Assembly: GCA_947464185.1 (NCBI GenBank)
Contig: CANHVY010000029.1
Span: 1 to 54,507 of the forward strand
Direction: 5' to 3'
Origin: Burkholderiales bacterium
GTDB lineage: Bacteria > Pseudomonadota > Gammaproteobacteria > Burkholderiales > Burkholderiaceae_C
DNA: 54,507 bases
A program made the position numbers and the translations under genes. Below, piece by piece: positions 15,070 through 23,714 of the stretch; within the stretch, counting starts at the first letter, position 1; every line of letters begins with the position of its first letter. Under the pieces are notes generated by a model. The model was not told the origin of the DNA, searched no databases, and was given only the letters and a program-made list of their open reading frames with translations.

Positions 15070-18000
15070 TCAGGGTGAGGTCCCCTGCCTGCCGGGCAGC
15101 GGTGACTGGTCGAAGCGCCACGTCCAGATGAGGTCCACGGAGTTTTCCAGGCCGCTCTGCGCCCGCAGGGTGAAGCGCTGCGCCACGCGGTAGACGAGCT
15201 GGAAGGTGCCGGCGGTGGCGTTGACGCCGCGCTCGTAGCCGGCGTACCAGTTGCGGCTGAGCTGCTTGCCCAGGCGGATGACGGTCTCTCGGCCCTCGCC
15301 TGCGGCTGTGCCGGACGTCGTCCCGGCGGTCTGCCCGACCGACAGGTCGTCGATGCCCAGGGCGCGCAGCAGGGAGTCCGTGGGCGCCTCCCCTTCACCC
15401 GCCAGCAGGGCCACGGCGGCGCGCTGCAGCACCGCGGTGTCGGTGCGCCCCAGCCCTTCCGAACCGCGGCCCAGGAGCAGCCACGACAGTTTGTCGGTTT
15501 CGCCCATCTCCGGTTCGCTGACCAGTCGGACGCGTGGAGACTGCGGCGTGCCGCTGATGGCCACGCCGACCCGGATGTCGGTGTTGGGCCGCAGGGCGAG
15601 GATGTCCAGCCTTGGCGTGTCTACCCGTCCGGTGAAGGTCACGATGCCGCGCTCGATGTTCAGCTTCTGCCCGTAGGCGGCATAAGTACCCCCTTGCGCG
15701 CGCACCGATCCGTTCACTGCCAGGTTTCCTGCGGGCGTGGTGAGCTTGAGGTCGCCTTGCAAGGCGGTGTCCAGCCCGCGCCCGCGCAGGCGCAGCTTGC
15801 GGCCCAGATCGACATCCAGCGTGACGCTGGACTGCCTGACCAGGCGCGGCAGGATGGCGGGCTCGGCCGCTGCAGCCACTTCAGGTGTGCTGCGGCCTCC
15901 GCGCACGACGACGTCGTCGTCCAAGGTCGGTGCGTCGCGGGACGCCAGGTCGAAAAGACCGCTGTCGATCTGAACGCGACCGTCGAGCTTCAGCGCCTCG
16001 GGCTGCAGGGCCAGCACCGCCTGCCCGCTGGCCACGAGCTGACGGTCGAAACGCCCCAGCACGCGGAAGCCCTCTGCGCGCACCTGCACGCGGGCCGAGG
16101 GCTTGGCGCCGAACTCACCCACCCCTTCGCCAGTGATGCGCCCGTCACCGCCGCGCAGGAACAGCCGTTCGATGCGGGCCGTGTCGCCCTGCAGCACCAC
16201 TTTCACCTCGCCATCGTGGTAATCCACCCCTTGCAGCAGGTTGCGCACGCTCACCCGCTGCGCCACCAGCTCGCCCGTGAGCTGCGGCGCGCCGAAGCGC
16301 CCGCCCAGGCTGGCGGTGGACACCACTTCGCCCTGCAGGCGCCAGCCTGGCGGGACCCAGCCTGACCACACGCCCAGATTCGGCACGCGGGCCTGCACCA
16401 TGCCCGACAGCGCCGCCGTCGCGTCCGGCCAGCGGGCCTGCGGGGAGGTGCGCAACTGCAAGCTGCCGGACACCTCGCCCACGCTGCGCCCCACCAGCCG
16501 CGGGGAGAGCGTCCACAGGCCATCCTTTGCGGTGAGACTGAGGTCCACGGTGTTCAAGCCCAGGGGTTGCGCCTGGCCGGCTTCCACCACCTGCAGTTCG
16601 CCGTCATGGCGCTTCAGGCTCACTTCGGCCTCGAAGCGCTCGGCCGCCCTTACGGCCATGCGCGCACTCAGCCGCAGGTCGCCGGTCCACTGCAGTCCGG
16701 TCTGCGCCCGCTGCAGCCACGGAGCCAGGGCGAAGGGCAGCACGTCGGCCTGCCATTGGAAGTCCGGCCGGTCGGCCCGCGCCGGGTCGCGCAGCTCATA
16801 GCGTGCCTCATCCCACTTCAGGCGCAGGCCGGCGGCCAGTGCCGCCTGTCCGCCGTCCAGGCGCAGGCTGCGCAGGCGCCAGGCGTCGTCAAAGCGCAGT
16901 TCGCCGCGCAGGTCGGCCGCGTCTAACCAGGCCTTCTCCGGGGCCGCTGCGTTCGATCCGGACGGGGTGGCGGCAGCGGAGGTTGGTGAGGAGGAGGCCT
17001 GCGCCGCAGGTGTGTCCACGAGGCCGGACCAGACGCCGGCTTCCAGCCGCTTGACCGTGCCGCTCCAGCGCCCGCCGCCTCCCGTCTGGCCATTCCATGC
17101 GCCCTCCAGGCTCAGGCGTGCCTGGGTGCCGGGACCCTCAGGCAGGGCCAGCACGCGGGTCAAGGCTTCCGGTGGCAGCAGGGGCAGGGCCACATCGATG
17201 CTGGCACTGTGCTGGCGCAGGGTGCCCCGCACCTCGCCGCGCAGGTAGGCCAGGCGGTTCGGGCCCAAGGATGCGTTGCGGACATCGCCGCGCAGCTCCA
17301 AGGGGTCGGTCTCGCGGCCAGTCCATTGCCACCGGGCCTCTGCCCGTCCCAAGGAGTAGGCGCGGCTCTTGAGGCCTTCGATGGTGAGTTGCCCCTGCGT
17401 ACCCACGGCGGGCCATCGTCCGGACGCACTGATGCGGGCGTCCGCGCGTCCGGCCTCGGGCCACCAGGCGGCCCCTTCGGGCATCAGGGCGGACAGGGGA
17501 CTCAACTCGCCCAGGGCCGGAGCCGTCACCTGCAACTGCCACCGGTCCTGTTCACCGTCGCCCGCGGGGTCGCCGCGGCCGACGAGGCTGAATTCGTTGC
17601 GCCCCATGCGCAGCTCGGCCACCAACTGGCTGCGCCCGGCGGCGGTGGCCTCGGTCGCCTGTTCCAGCCGCAGACGCCCCGACGCCGCCACGCCTGCGAT
17701 CCGGGACGCCCCGATGTCCACCTGTGCGCTGCCCCGCAGCGTCTGCAGCCACTGCGCGGCCGAGGGGCCCGCCCGCCATGGCGGCACCAGCACGTCCAAG
17801 GCCCACTGACCGTTCAGCCGGTACGGGCCTTTGCGCCAGGGTGCGGCAGCGTCGCCCTGCACCCAGGGCACGGGGTCGAAGTCGTTGATGCGGCCTTCGC
17901 TTCGCACCTGCCAGGCGCCCTCGACGCCGGGGGACACGGTCGCGCTCAGCTCCGCGCTGGCGGCGCCGGCCTGCGCAAGCAGGGTGCGCACCTGCAGGCC

Positions 18001-19476
18001 CTGGGGCTTGAACACGGTGTCCAGCGTGAGGGTGGTGCGTTGCCCAAGGGTCTCCAGCGCGCCGCTGAGGTCGCCCCGCAGTTCCACCGACCAGACGTCG
18101 GCGTCGCCCGTGCGCCGGGCGACACCCTGTGGTCCGGGTACTCCCAGGACACCGAGTTGTACCGGGCCGGACAGGACCATCCCGGGCGCCCGGGTGTCCA
18201 GCCACTGGGGCCTGATGTCCGTGGCCACACCCTGCAGGCGCAGGCCGGTCTCGGTCCAGTTGCCGGTGCTGCGCCACAGGCCGGCGTTGCGCTGGCCGCT
18301 GCCCAGATCCAGATCCAGGTGGAGGATCTCGGCAGTGCTGGGCGCGTCCAGACGCGAGCGAATCTCCAGTCGTGCGCGCCGGATGGGCAACCGGGCCTCG
18401 TCCCAGGCGCCGGCGGCCGCGTTGTCCAGCAGGATGTCGGCCTGCACCGGTTGCGTCAGTCCCTGGCTCTCGACGCTGGCGCGGCCGGTGAGCCGGGTGG
18501 CCGGCAGGCGGCGGCTCAGCTGCGCCAGATCCAGGGCCTGCAGTGTCAGGTTCAGGGTGCCCAGGGGCCAGGGCTCGAAGGGCTTGAGCTGCACCGTGGC
18601 GTCCAGAGACGGTTTGAGGCCGGACGGCAGGGCGGGGGCGCGCAGACGTGCCTGCAGGTCCAGCGCCTGCAGCGGGCCGCTGGCGGCGAGATCGCCTTCC
18701 CAGGCGACGGCTGCGATACCCTTCACGGCCCATCGGCCCTGAGCGGTGAAGGGGCCGCGGGTGTTGATGGAAGCATCGCCGCTGACCTGCAGGTCCTCCC
18801 ATTGGAAGGCCAGTTGGTCCACACGGTGTACCGCACCCTGCTGGGCTCCCAGGGCCCACCGCCCGGTGACGTGGTGCCAGGCTGGCAACTGGTCGATGAC
18901 CAGATGTTCCACGCGCAGCAGCTCGATGCGGGCCTCCAGCGGCAGCGTCAGCGAGCCCGGCAGCACGGCGGGCTTGCCGGTGGCGGGGCCGGTATGGAGG
19001 GTCACCCGCCGGGCCTCCAGACGATCGGCCTGCACGCCCACCCAGGTGCCGGAGCGAAGCCACCAGCGCCACTGCGCCCCTGTCCACTGCAGGCCCTCGA
19101 TCTCCAGCCATTGGCGGCCCTGGTCCCACCGCAAGGTCAGCTTCTGCGCTGCAAAGTCGGTCCCCAGCAGAGCGCCTCGCGGTGCCGTGACCTGAAGGTT
19201 GGGCACGCCGGCCAGCAGCCAGGCTGTGCCGCGTTCGCTGTGCAGCACCGCCCAGACCGCCAGCAGGCCGGCCAGAGGCAGCCCCAGCACGGCGACCAGG
19301 GCCAATTGCCAGGCCTGCAGCAGCAGGCCTGCCCGCGCAGCGGGCGTCCAGCGCAAGGGGGGTGGCGCTGCGGCCGAGCCCGGTGGTTCGGAGGGCGGCG
19401 CAGGCTGGGCCGGTGCATCCGGCGCGGTCCTGGAAGGCGCGTGGAGGGCGGGCTCTGGCGCAGTGGGCTCGGACAT
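15070..19476 (-). CDS. tamB: TamB, translocation and assembly module inner-membrane component
   Basis: A 1468-residue protein. A Pro/Ala-rich cytoplasmic N-terminus is followed by one membrane anchor (LVAVLGLPLAGLLAVWAVLH, about 60-80) and a very long beta-helical periplasmic part. The C-terminal TamB_C (DUF490) domain includes DKLSWLLLGRGSEGLGRTDT and ends with the strand ENSVDLIWTWRFDQS. TamB bridges inner and outer membranes in lipid transport and outer-membrane protein assembly. ATG 19476 follows GGGAGA. The usual upstream partner tamA is not adjacent; ureD is there instead (135 bp away). Confidence 0.93.
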   Translation of the reverse strand: MSEPTAPEPALHAPSRTAPDAPAQPAPPSEPPGSAAAPPPLRWTPAARAGLLLQAWQLALVAVLGLPLAGLLAVWAVLHSERGTAWLLAGVPNLQVTAPRGALLGTDFAAQKLTLRWDQGRQWLEIEGLQWTGAQWRWWLRSGTWVGVQADRLEARRVTLHTGPATGKPAVLPGSLTLPLEARIELLRVEHLVIDQLPAWHHVTGRWALGAQQGAVHRVDQLAFQWEDLQVSGDASINTRGPFTAQGRWAVKGIAAVAWEGDLAASGPLQALDLQARLRAPALPSGLKPSLDATVQLKPFEPWPLGTLNLTLQALDLAQLSRRLPATRLTGRASVESQGLTQPVQADILLDNAAAGAWDEARLPIRRARLEIRSRLDAPSTAEILHLDLDLGSGQRNAGLWRSTGNWTETGLRLQGVATDIRPQWLDTRAPGMVLSGPVQLGVLGVPGPQGVARRTGDADVWSVELRGDLSGALETLGQRTTLTLDTVFKPQGLQVRTLLAQAGAASAELSATVSPGVEGAWQVRSEGRINDFDPVPWVQGDAAAPWRKGPYRLNGQWALDVLVPPWRAGPSAAQWLQTLRGSAQVDIGASRIAGVAASGRLRLEQATEATAAGRSQLVAELRMGRNEFSLVGRGDPAGDGEQDRWQLQVTAPALGELSPLSALMPEGAAWWPEAGRADARISASGRWPAVGTQGQLTIEGLKSRAYSLGRAEARWQWTGRETDPLELRGDVRNASLGPNRLAYLRGEVRGTLRQHSASIDVALPLLPPEALTRVLALPEGPGTQARLSLEGAWNGQTGGGGRWSGTVKRLEAGVWSGLVDTPAAQASSSPTSAAATPSGSNAAAPEKAWLDAADLRGELRFDDAWRLRSLRLDGGQAALAAGLRLKWDEARYELRDPARADRPDFQWQADVLPFALAPWLQRAQTGLQWTGDLRLSARMAVRAAERFEAEVSLKRHDGELQVVEAGQAQPLGLNTVDLSLTAKDGLWTLSPRLVGRSVGEVSGSLQLRTSPQARWPDATAALSGMVQARVPNLGVWSGWVPPGWRLQGEVVSTASLGGRFGAPQLTGELVAQRVSVRNLLQGVDYHDGEVKVVLQGDTARIERLFLRGGDGRITGEGVGEFGAKPSARVQVRAEGFRVLGRFDRQLVASGQAVLALQPEALKLDGRVQIDSGLFDLASRDAPTLDDDVVVRGGRSTPEVAAAAEPAILPRLVRQSSVTLDVDLGRKLRLRGRGLDTALQGDLKLTTPAGNLAVNGSVRAQGGTYAAYGQKLNIERGIVTFTGRVDTPRLDILALRPNTDIRVGVAISGTPQSPRVRLVSEPEMGETDKLSWLLLGRGSEGLGRTDTAVLQRAAVALLAGEGEAPTDSLLRALGIDDLSVGQTAGTTSGTAAGEGRETVIRLGKQLSRNWYAGYERGVNATAGTFQLVYRVAQRFTLRAQSGLENSVDLIWTWRFDQSPLPGRQGTSP

Positions 19477-19611
19477 TGAACGGGATTCTCCCTCGGCGTC
19501 AGCCGGCCGGGGAGGGAAGGTCAACTCCGGCCTGCGCGTGCTCAGGGGTCTGCCCTGCGGTGGTGAGCCTGAAGTGCGTGGCCAGGACTGGCGTGGCGCT
19601 GGGACGTGGGC

Positions 19612-20583
19612 TCAGGTACGCCAGATCCTGGGCGGGTGGGCGTCCAGGCCCCAGCCGGTGCGGCGCCAGGTGGCGCGCACGGCGGACAACCACTGCATCG
19701 CCGGTTCCACCCGTGGCGCCAGCACCCGTGCCACCACCACGTGCGGCATCGGGCTGGTGACGCCTGTCCAGCCTTCGAGCCCTGCCCCTTCCGGGCACTC
19801 GCGTGCAGCGTCCAGCAGCGCCTGTCGGCGATCCGTGCCCAGGGGCTGCCCCGCAGCCCACCAGGCGGTGCCCAGCACCCGCCGGCCGCCCCACCCCAGC
19901 GGCGAGTTCAGCAGCCGATGGTCCTGCGCGTCCACCCGGCCGCGCTCCAGCCACAGGGCATGGTTCAGGTTCCGGCTCTGAGAAGGGTCAGGTGCCGGCT
20001 TGGGCGCGAAGGCAGAGCGGGCGGTGGGTTGCGCGCCAGGAAGTTCCTGCGGGTCGTTCAGGTGCGAGCGATGCAAGAGGTGCAAGGCTAGGTGCTGCGT
20101 GAAGCAGCCGGTCTCGAAAGCGGCGCCAGAGGCGGGCAGGCCCAGCGCCAGCACGTCCCAGCCCATCATCTCCGCCCCTGCGGCCAATTCCACTTCGGTT
20201 CGGTTCTCGGCCTCGCAGCCGGAGAAGGCGAGGTTCTCCAAGGGCAGCCATTCCGCGCGCGCGCCGCCCGCCAGCTTCAGCCTGGAGTGTTGCAGTGCCG
20301 GCCGCCCGCCGCTGCGGTAGAACCGGGTGGCGCCAGGGGTGGTGATCACCGCGTGGGTGCCCTGCGCCAGATCGGCTTCCAGCAGCAGGCTGTCGCCGCC
20401 AGCCACGCCGCCGGGCGGATGCACCAGCACGTGGTGGCAGATGGTGTCCCCCTCGGGGTACAGGCGCTGAAGCACCCGCAGCGGACCCTCGTGGCGGTCC
20501 AGTGCCACCGTGCGCTGGCCATCGCGCCAGTAGCGCAGGGCCAGGTGCCCGCGCCAGCCGACGGCTTCTGCCGGCGCGTTCAA
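19612..20583 (-). CDS. ureD: Urease accessory protein UreD (orphan)
   Basis: A 323-residue protein. Family features are LALRYWRDGQRTVALDRHEG, PLRVLQRLYPEGDTICHHVL, VHPPGGVAGGDSL, ATRFYRSGG and the terminal PRIW. UreD scaffolds UreF/UreG on apo-urease for nickel insertion. The start appears to be TTG 20583: its TTGA overlaps the TGA stop of the ABC permease, so the two genes are translationally coupled. No ureABC, ureE, ureF or ureG lies in the window, which is unusual. The protein looks complete, so it should serve a urease encoded elsewhere. Confidence 0.9.
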   Translation of the reverse strand: MNAPAEAVGWRGHLALRYWRDGQRTVALDRHEGPLRVLQRLYPEGDTICHHVLVHPPGGVAGGDSLLLEADLAQGTHAVITTPGATRFYRSGGRPALQHSRLKLAGGARAEWLPLENLAFSGCEAENRTEVELAAGAEMMGWDVLALGLPASGAAFETGCFTQHLALHLLHRSHLNDPQELPGAQPTARSAFAPKPAPDPSQSRNLNHALWLERGRVDAQDHRLLNSPLGWGGRRVLGTAWWAAGQPLGTDRRQALLDAARECPEGAGLEGWTGVTSPMPHVVVARVLAPRVEPAMQWLSAVRATWRRTGWGLDAHPPRIWRT

Positions 20584-21350
20584 GCCGCTTGCGACCCGCG
20601 GTGCGCCCATCCAGTGGTGCGCATCTCGATCCACGAGAACAGCTCGTACATGGCCATGGCCATGGCGCCGATCACCACCAGGCCTGCGAAGGCCAGAGGC
20701 AGGCGCTGCTGCGAGCCGGCGGTTTGCATCAGGTAGCCGATACCGGAATCTCCGGCGGTCATCTCGGCCAGCACGGTGCCGACGAACGCCAGGGTGATGG
20801 CGACCTTCAGCGAGCCGTAAAAGTAAGGCATCGACCGCGGCAGGCCCACCTTGACCAGCACGTCCCAACGCTTGGCGCCCAGCACCCGCAGCACGTCTTC
20901 CAGCTCGGGCTCCAGCGTCGCCAGGCCGGTGGCAATGTTCACCGTGATGGGAAAGAAGGAAATGAGGAAGGCCGTGAGGATGCCGGGGCCCAGGCCGATG
21001 CCGAACCACACCACCAGGATGGGCACGACCGCTGCCTTGGGCACGGCGTTGAAGGCCACCATCAGCGGATATACCGCCGTGTAGGCGATGCGCGAAGAAC
21101 CGATCAGAAAGCCCAGCAGCACGCCTACCACGATGGAGATGCCAAAGCCCAGCATCGTCACCCAGAAGGTCTTCCAGGCCGCTTCCAGCAGCGGGCCCTT
21201 GAACTCCACGAATTCCAGGGCGATTTGCACGGGGCCTGGGAAGATGAAGTCCGGCACCTGGAACAGCCAGACAGCGGCCTCCCACACCAGCAGGATGGCC
21301 GCCAGCAGCACCATGGGTGACCATCGTTCAAGCGTCTTGGAGATCTTCAT
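20580..21350 (-). CDS. ABC transporter permease, NitT/TauT/NMT1 type
   Basis: A 256-residue membrane protein with six predicted helices. The EAA-type loop is seen in LEDVLRVLGAKRWDVLVKVG, and the N-terminal SPMVLLAAILLVWEAAVWLF and LVVWFGIGLGPGILTAFLIS are typical. It forms the channel for the substrate carried by the NMT1-like binding protein upstream. It is the third gene of the operon, 65 bp after the ATPase gene, and overlaps ureD by 4 bp. Confidence 0.92.
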   Translation of the reverse strand: MKISKTLERWSPMVLLAAILLVWEAAVWLFQVPDFIFPGPVQIALEFVEFKGPLLEAAWKTFWVTMLGFGISIVVGVLLGFLIGSSRIAYTAVYPLMVAFNAVPKAAVVPILVVWFGIGLGPGILTAFLISFFPITVNIATGLATLEPELEDVLRVLGAKRWDVLVKVGLPRSMPYFYGSLKVAITLAFVGTVLAEMTAGDSGIGYLMQTAGSQQRLPLAFAGLVVIGAMAMAMYELFSWIEMRTTGWAHRGSQAA

Positions 21351-21415
21351 GGTGTGCAGTGGATTTCAGATCGGTGCAGGGCAGCGCCGGCAGGGACGGC
21401 GCGGGCGGGTGAGGA

Positions 21416-22240
21416 TCACTGCGGCACGGAGGCGCTGGTGCCGCCTACTGGCTGGCGGCTGGCGCCGATGTGTCCGCGCAGCTCATGCACGATGTCGGTG
21501 AACTGCGGCGTGTAGGTCACTTCCAGGTCTCGCGGGCGGGGCAGGTCGATGTCACGCTTGACCACGAAGCGGCCAGGGCTGCGGCTCATCACGTACACCG
21601 TGTCGGCCAGGAACACGCTTTCGCGCAGGTCGTGCGTGACCAGGATGACGTTGAACTTCTGCGCAGCGTGCAGGTCGCGCAGGGCGCACCACAGTTCTTC
21701 GCGCGTGAAGGCGTCCAGGGCACCGAAGGGCTCGTCCAGCAACAGCATCTTGGGCTCGTGGACCAGCGCGCGGCAGATGCTGGCGCGCTGCTGCATGCCG
21801 CCCGAGAGCTGCCAGGGGAACTTGTCCTCGTAGCCGCCCAGGCCCACGCTCTTGAGCAGGTCGCGTGCCTTGGCCTCGTACTCCTTGCGACGGGCCTTGA
21901 AGCTGGAGCGGTAGGGCTCGACGATCTCCAGCGGCAGCAGCACGTTGTCCACGGTCGTGCGCCAGGGCAGCAGGCTGGGTGCCTGAAAGGCCATGCCGCT
22001 GATCTTCAGCGGACCGGTGACTGGCGCGCCCCCGATGTGGATGGTGCCCCGGCTGGGCATCTTCAGGCCCGTGGTGAGCTTCATGAAGGTCGACTTGCCG
22101 CAACCCGAAGGCCCGACGATGGCGATGAACTCGCCCTCGGTCACCTGCAACGAGATGTCCTCGACGGCGAAGTGACCTTGGGCCAGGAGCTCGTCGTTGT
22201 AGGCGAGCCAGACGTTGCGGAAGTCGACGAAGTTGCTCAT
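21416..22240 (-). CDS. ABC transporter ATP-binding protein, NitT/TauT type
   Basis: A 274-residue ATPase. Walker A is GPSGCGKST, the signature is LSGGMQQRASI, Walker B is MLLLDEPFGALD and the H-loop is VTHDLRES. SLLPWRTTVDNVLLPLE is typical of the nitrate/taurine subfamily. I chose ATG 22240, 16 bp after the binding-protein gene; the frame extends upstream without homology. The C-terminal 20 residues are low-complexity. Confidence 0.92.
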   Translation of the reverse strand: MSNFVDFRNVWLAYNDELLAQGHFAVEDISLQVTEGEFIAIVGPSGCGKSTFMKLTTGLKMPSRGTIHIGGAPVTGPLKISGMAFQAPSLLPWRTTVDNVLLPLEIVEPYRSSFKARRKEYEAKARDLLKSVGLGGYEDKFPWQLSGGMQQRASICRALVHEPKMLLLDEPFGALDAFTREELWCALRDLHAAQKFNVILVTHDLRESVFLADTVYVMSRSPGRFVVKRDIDLPRPRDLEVTYTPQFTDIVHELRGHIGASRQPVGGTSASVPQ

Positions 22241-22256
22241 GTCAGCGCCCGAGGCC

Positions 22257-23297
22257 TCACTTCTTGGCCGGCGGGAGGATGTTGAGCTCGGCCTTGGAGG
22301 GCAGGAAGGCGTCGGTCCAGACGGCGTCAGGGTTGACGCGGGTCTTGGTGGCAAACGCGTCAGACACCTGCGAGGCCATCAGCGCCAGGCGCCCCGGCAC
22401 GACCATGCCGAAGCCTTCACGGCGGGCGTCGGGGCTGGCCACCACGGCGTCGATGGCCATGCGCAGGCGCCGCTTTTCCAGGTCGACATTGATGATGCCG
22501 TCGCGGGCCTTGACCAGGTCGATGGAGGCGTCGGGGTTGGCCATGACCTCCTTGGCGCCCTTGGCGAAGGCAGTGAGGAACCCCTTGACGGCGGCCGGGT
22601 TCTCCTTCATCAGCTTGGGGCTGGCGATGATCACGTTGCCGTACAGCCTCACGCCGTGGTCGGCGTAGGGCATGACGACGATGTCTTCGGTCTTCACGCC
22701 GCGGGCTTCGAGGTTGAGCAAGGAGGTGAAGGAGAAGCCGGTGATGGCGTCGATGTCACCGCGCACCAGCATGGTCTCGCGCAACGGGGGGTCCATGCTG
22801 GTCCATTGCACGTTGCCGATGCCGTTGGCCCTGGCGAAGATCGGGAAGCCGCGACGACCGGCATCGAACACCGGCGCGCCGAGCTTCTTGCCGTTCAGGT
22901 CGGCCGGCGTCTTGATGTTGTTCTTCTTCAGCGTCAACACGGCCGCGGGCGTGTTGTTGTAGACCATCATCACGGCCACCGGCTTGTTGGGTGCATCCGG
23001 GTTGTTGGCATGGAACTCCATGAGCGCGGCAAGATCGGCAAAACCCATGTCATAGGTGCCGGAGGCCACCCGGGTGACGGTGCCGCCCGAACCGTTGCCT
23101 GAATCGATGGTGACGTCCAGGCCGGCGGCCTTGTAGTGCCCCTTGGCGGTGCCAGCGAGGAACAGCGCTGCGGGCCCTTCGAAGCGCCAGTCAAGCTGGA
23201 ACTTGACCGGGGTCTGCGCCAGCGCCGGCAGGGCCAGCAGCGTTGCTCCCATGGCGAACAGGCCGCGTCGAGTGAGGGTGGCAAGAGAGGATTTCAT
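22257..23297 (-). CDS. ABC substrate-binding protein, NMT1/THI5-like
   Basis: A 346-residue periplasmic protein. The signal peptide has a twin-arginine-like TRRGLFAMG and cleaves after ALA near 27. The NMT1/THI5 fold is recognised from VKFQLDWRFEGPAALFLAGT, KAAGLDVTIDSGNGSGGTV, GFADLAALMEF and LNGKKLGAPVFDAGRR. Relatives bind pyrimidine precursors or small nitrogenous compounds, and in Burkholderiales NMT1 genes are often under purine control. It is the first gene of the operon with ureD; the ligand is unknown. The GGGAG ribosome binding site (23307-23311) sits in a CCCGGG/CCCGGG hairpin that could hide it. Confidence 0.9.
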   Translation of the reverse strand: MKSSLATLTRRGLFAMGATLLALPALAQTPVKFQLDWRFEGPAALFLAGTAKGHYKAAGLDVTIDSGNGSGGTVTRVASGTYDMGFADLAALMEFHANNPDAPNKPVAVMMVYNNTPAAVLTLKKNNIKTPADLNGKKLGAPVFDAGRRGFPIFARANGIGNVQWTSMDPPLRETMLVRGDIDAITGFSFTSLLNLEARGVKTEDIVVMPYADHGVRLYGNVIIASPKLMKENPAAVKGFLTAFAKGAKEVMANPDASIDLVKARDGIINVDLEKRRLRMAIDAVVASPDARREGFGMVVPGRLALMASQVSDAFATKTRVNPDAVWTDAFLPSKAELNILPPAKK

Positions 23298-23352
23298 GGG
23301 TTGGACTCCCGGGAGGGTGGGGTGAGAAGTGAATGACTGCCCGGGGGATTGT

Positions 23353-23402
23353 GCAAGGTCTGTGCTCACCCAGGAGTCGGGTATTGCACCAATGAGGTGC
23401 CA
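23353..23402 (-). promoter_or_regulatory. Candidate NtrC box and sigma-54 promoter before the NMT1-ureD operon
   Basis: At 23385-23401 the sequence TGCACCAATGAGGTGCC carries the GCACC-N5-GGTGC dyad of NtrC sites, with the same 15-bp span as the sites in enteric glnA. At 23353-23366 the minus strand reads AGCACAGACCTTGC, a -24/-12 pair with the correct ten-base spacing but AG instead of GG. The box would be centred near -52, closer than usual. The promoter half is weaker evidence than the box. Confidence 0.5.
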
Positions 23403-23593
23403 TTGTTGCGGCGGTCCGGTCCGAATGCGTGCGCAAGTCACCGTCATGGAGCATGTTCGATCCGGGAGGTCTGGTGCGCCCCGATGGTTCGCTTCCAGCC
23501 CGGGGTGTCACCCCTTGGCCGGGCTTGCGGGTTCGACCTCGCTGTCATCGGGGCCTAGGGAAAAGGCGGGGGCCTGCCGCGATGGTGCATTCC

Positions 23594-23650
23594 TATACTC
23601 GTCGCCACTACCAGTTGTAAACACTGGTTGTAATTGCTGGTCGCAAAAGT
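23594..23650 (+). promoter_or_regulatory. Candidate promoter and operator of the acyl-CoA ligase gene
   Basis: TATACT (23594-23599) is a good -10 box. Just after the expected start site lies CCAGT-N7-ACTGG (23611-23627), embedded in three imperfect direct repeats of CTGGTTGTAA-type (23611-23646). This is where a repressor operator would act. Further upstream a short dyad, GGGGTG-T-CACCCC, sits at 23502-23514. The 23298-23714 gap otherwise holds the NtrC box region. Confidence 0.45.
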
Positions 23651-23714
23651 GTGGTGTCGCGCTCCTGGCTCCCAGCGGCTCAGTTTCACACTCCAACTTT
23701 GGGAGACAAGGCTG

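Noticed and set aside
17209..19479. A 756-codon open frame on the plus strand opposite tamB
   Set aside because: It is an antisense shadow of tamB in high-GC DNA: composition is Gly/Gln/His-rich with no domain, and TamB motifs are clear on the other strand.
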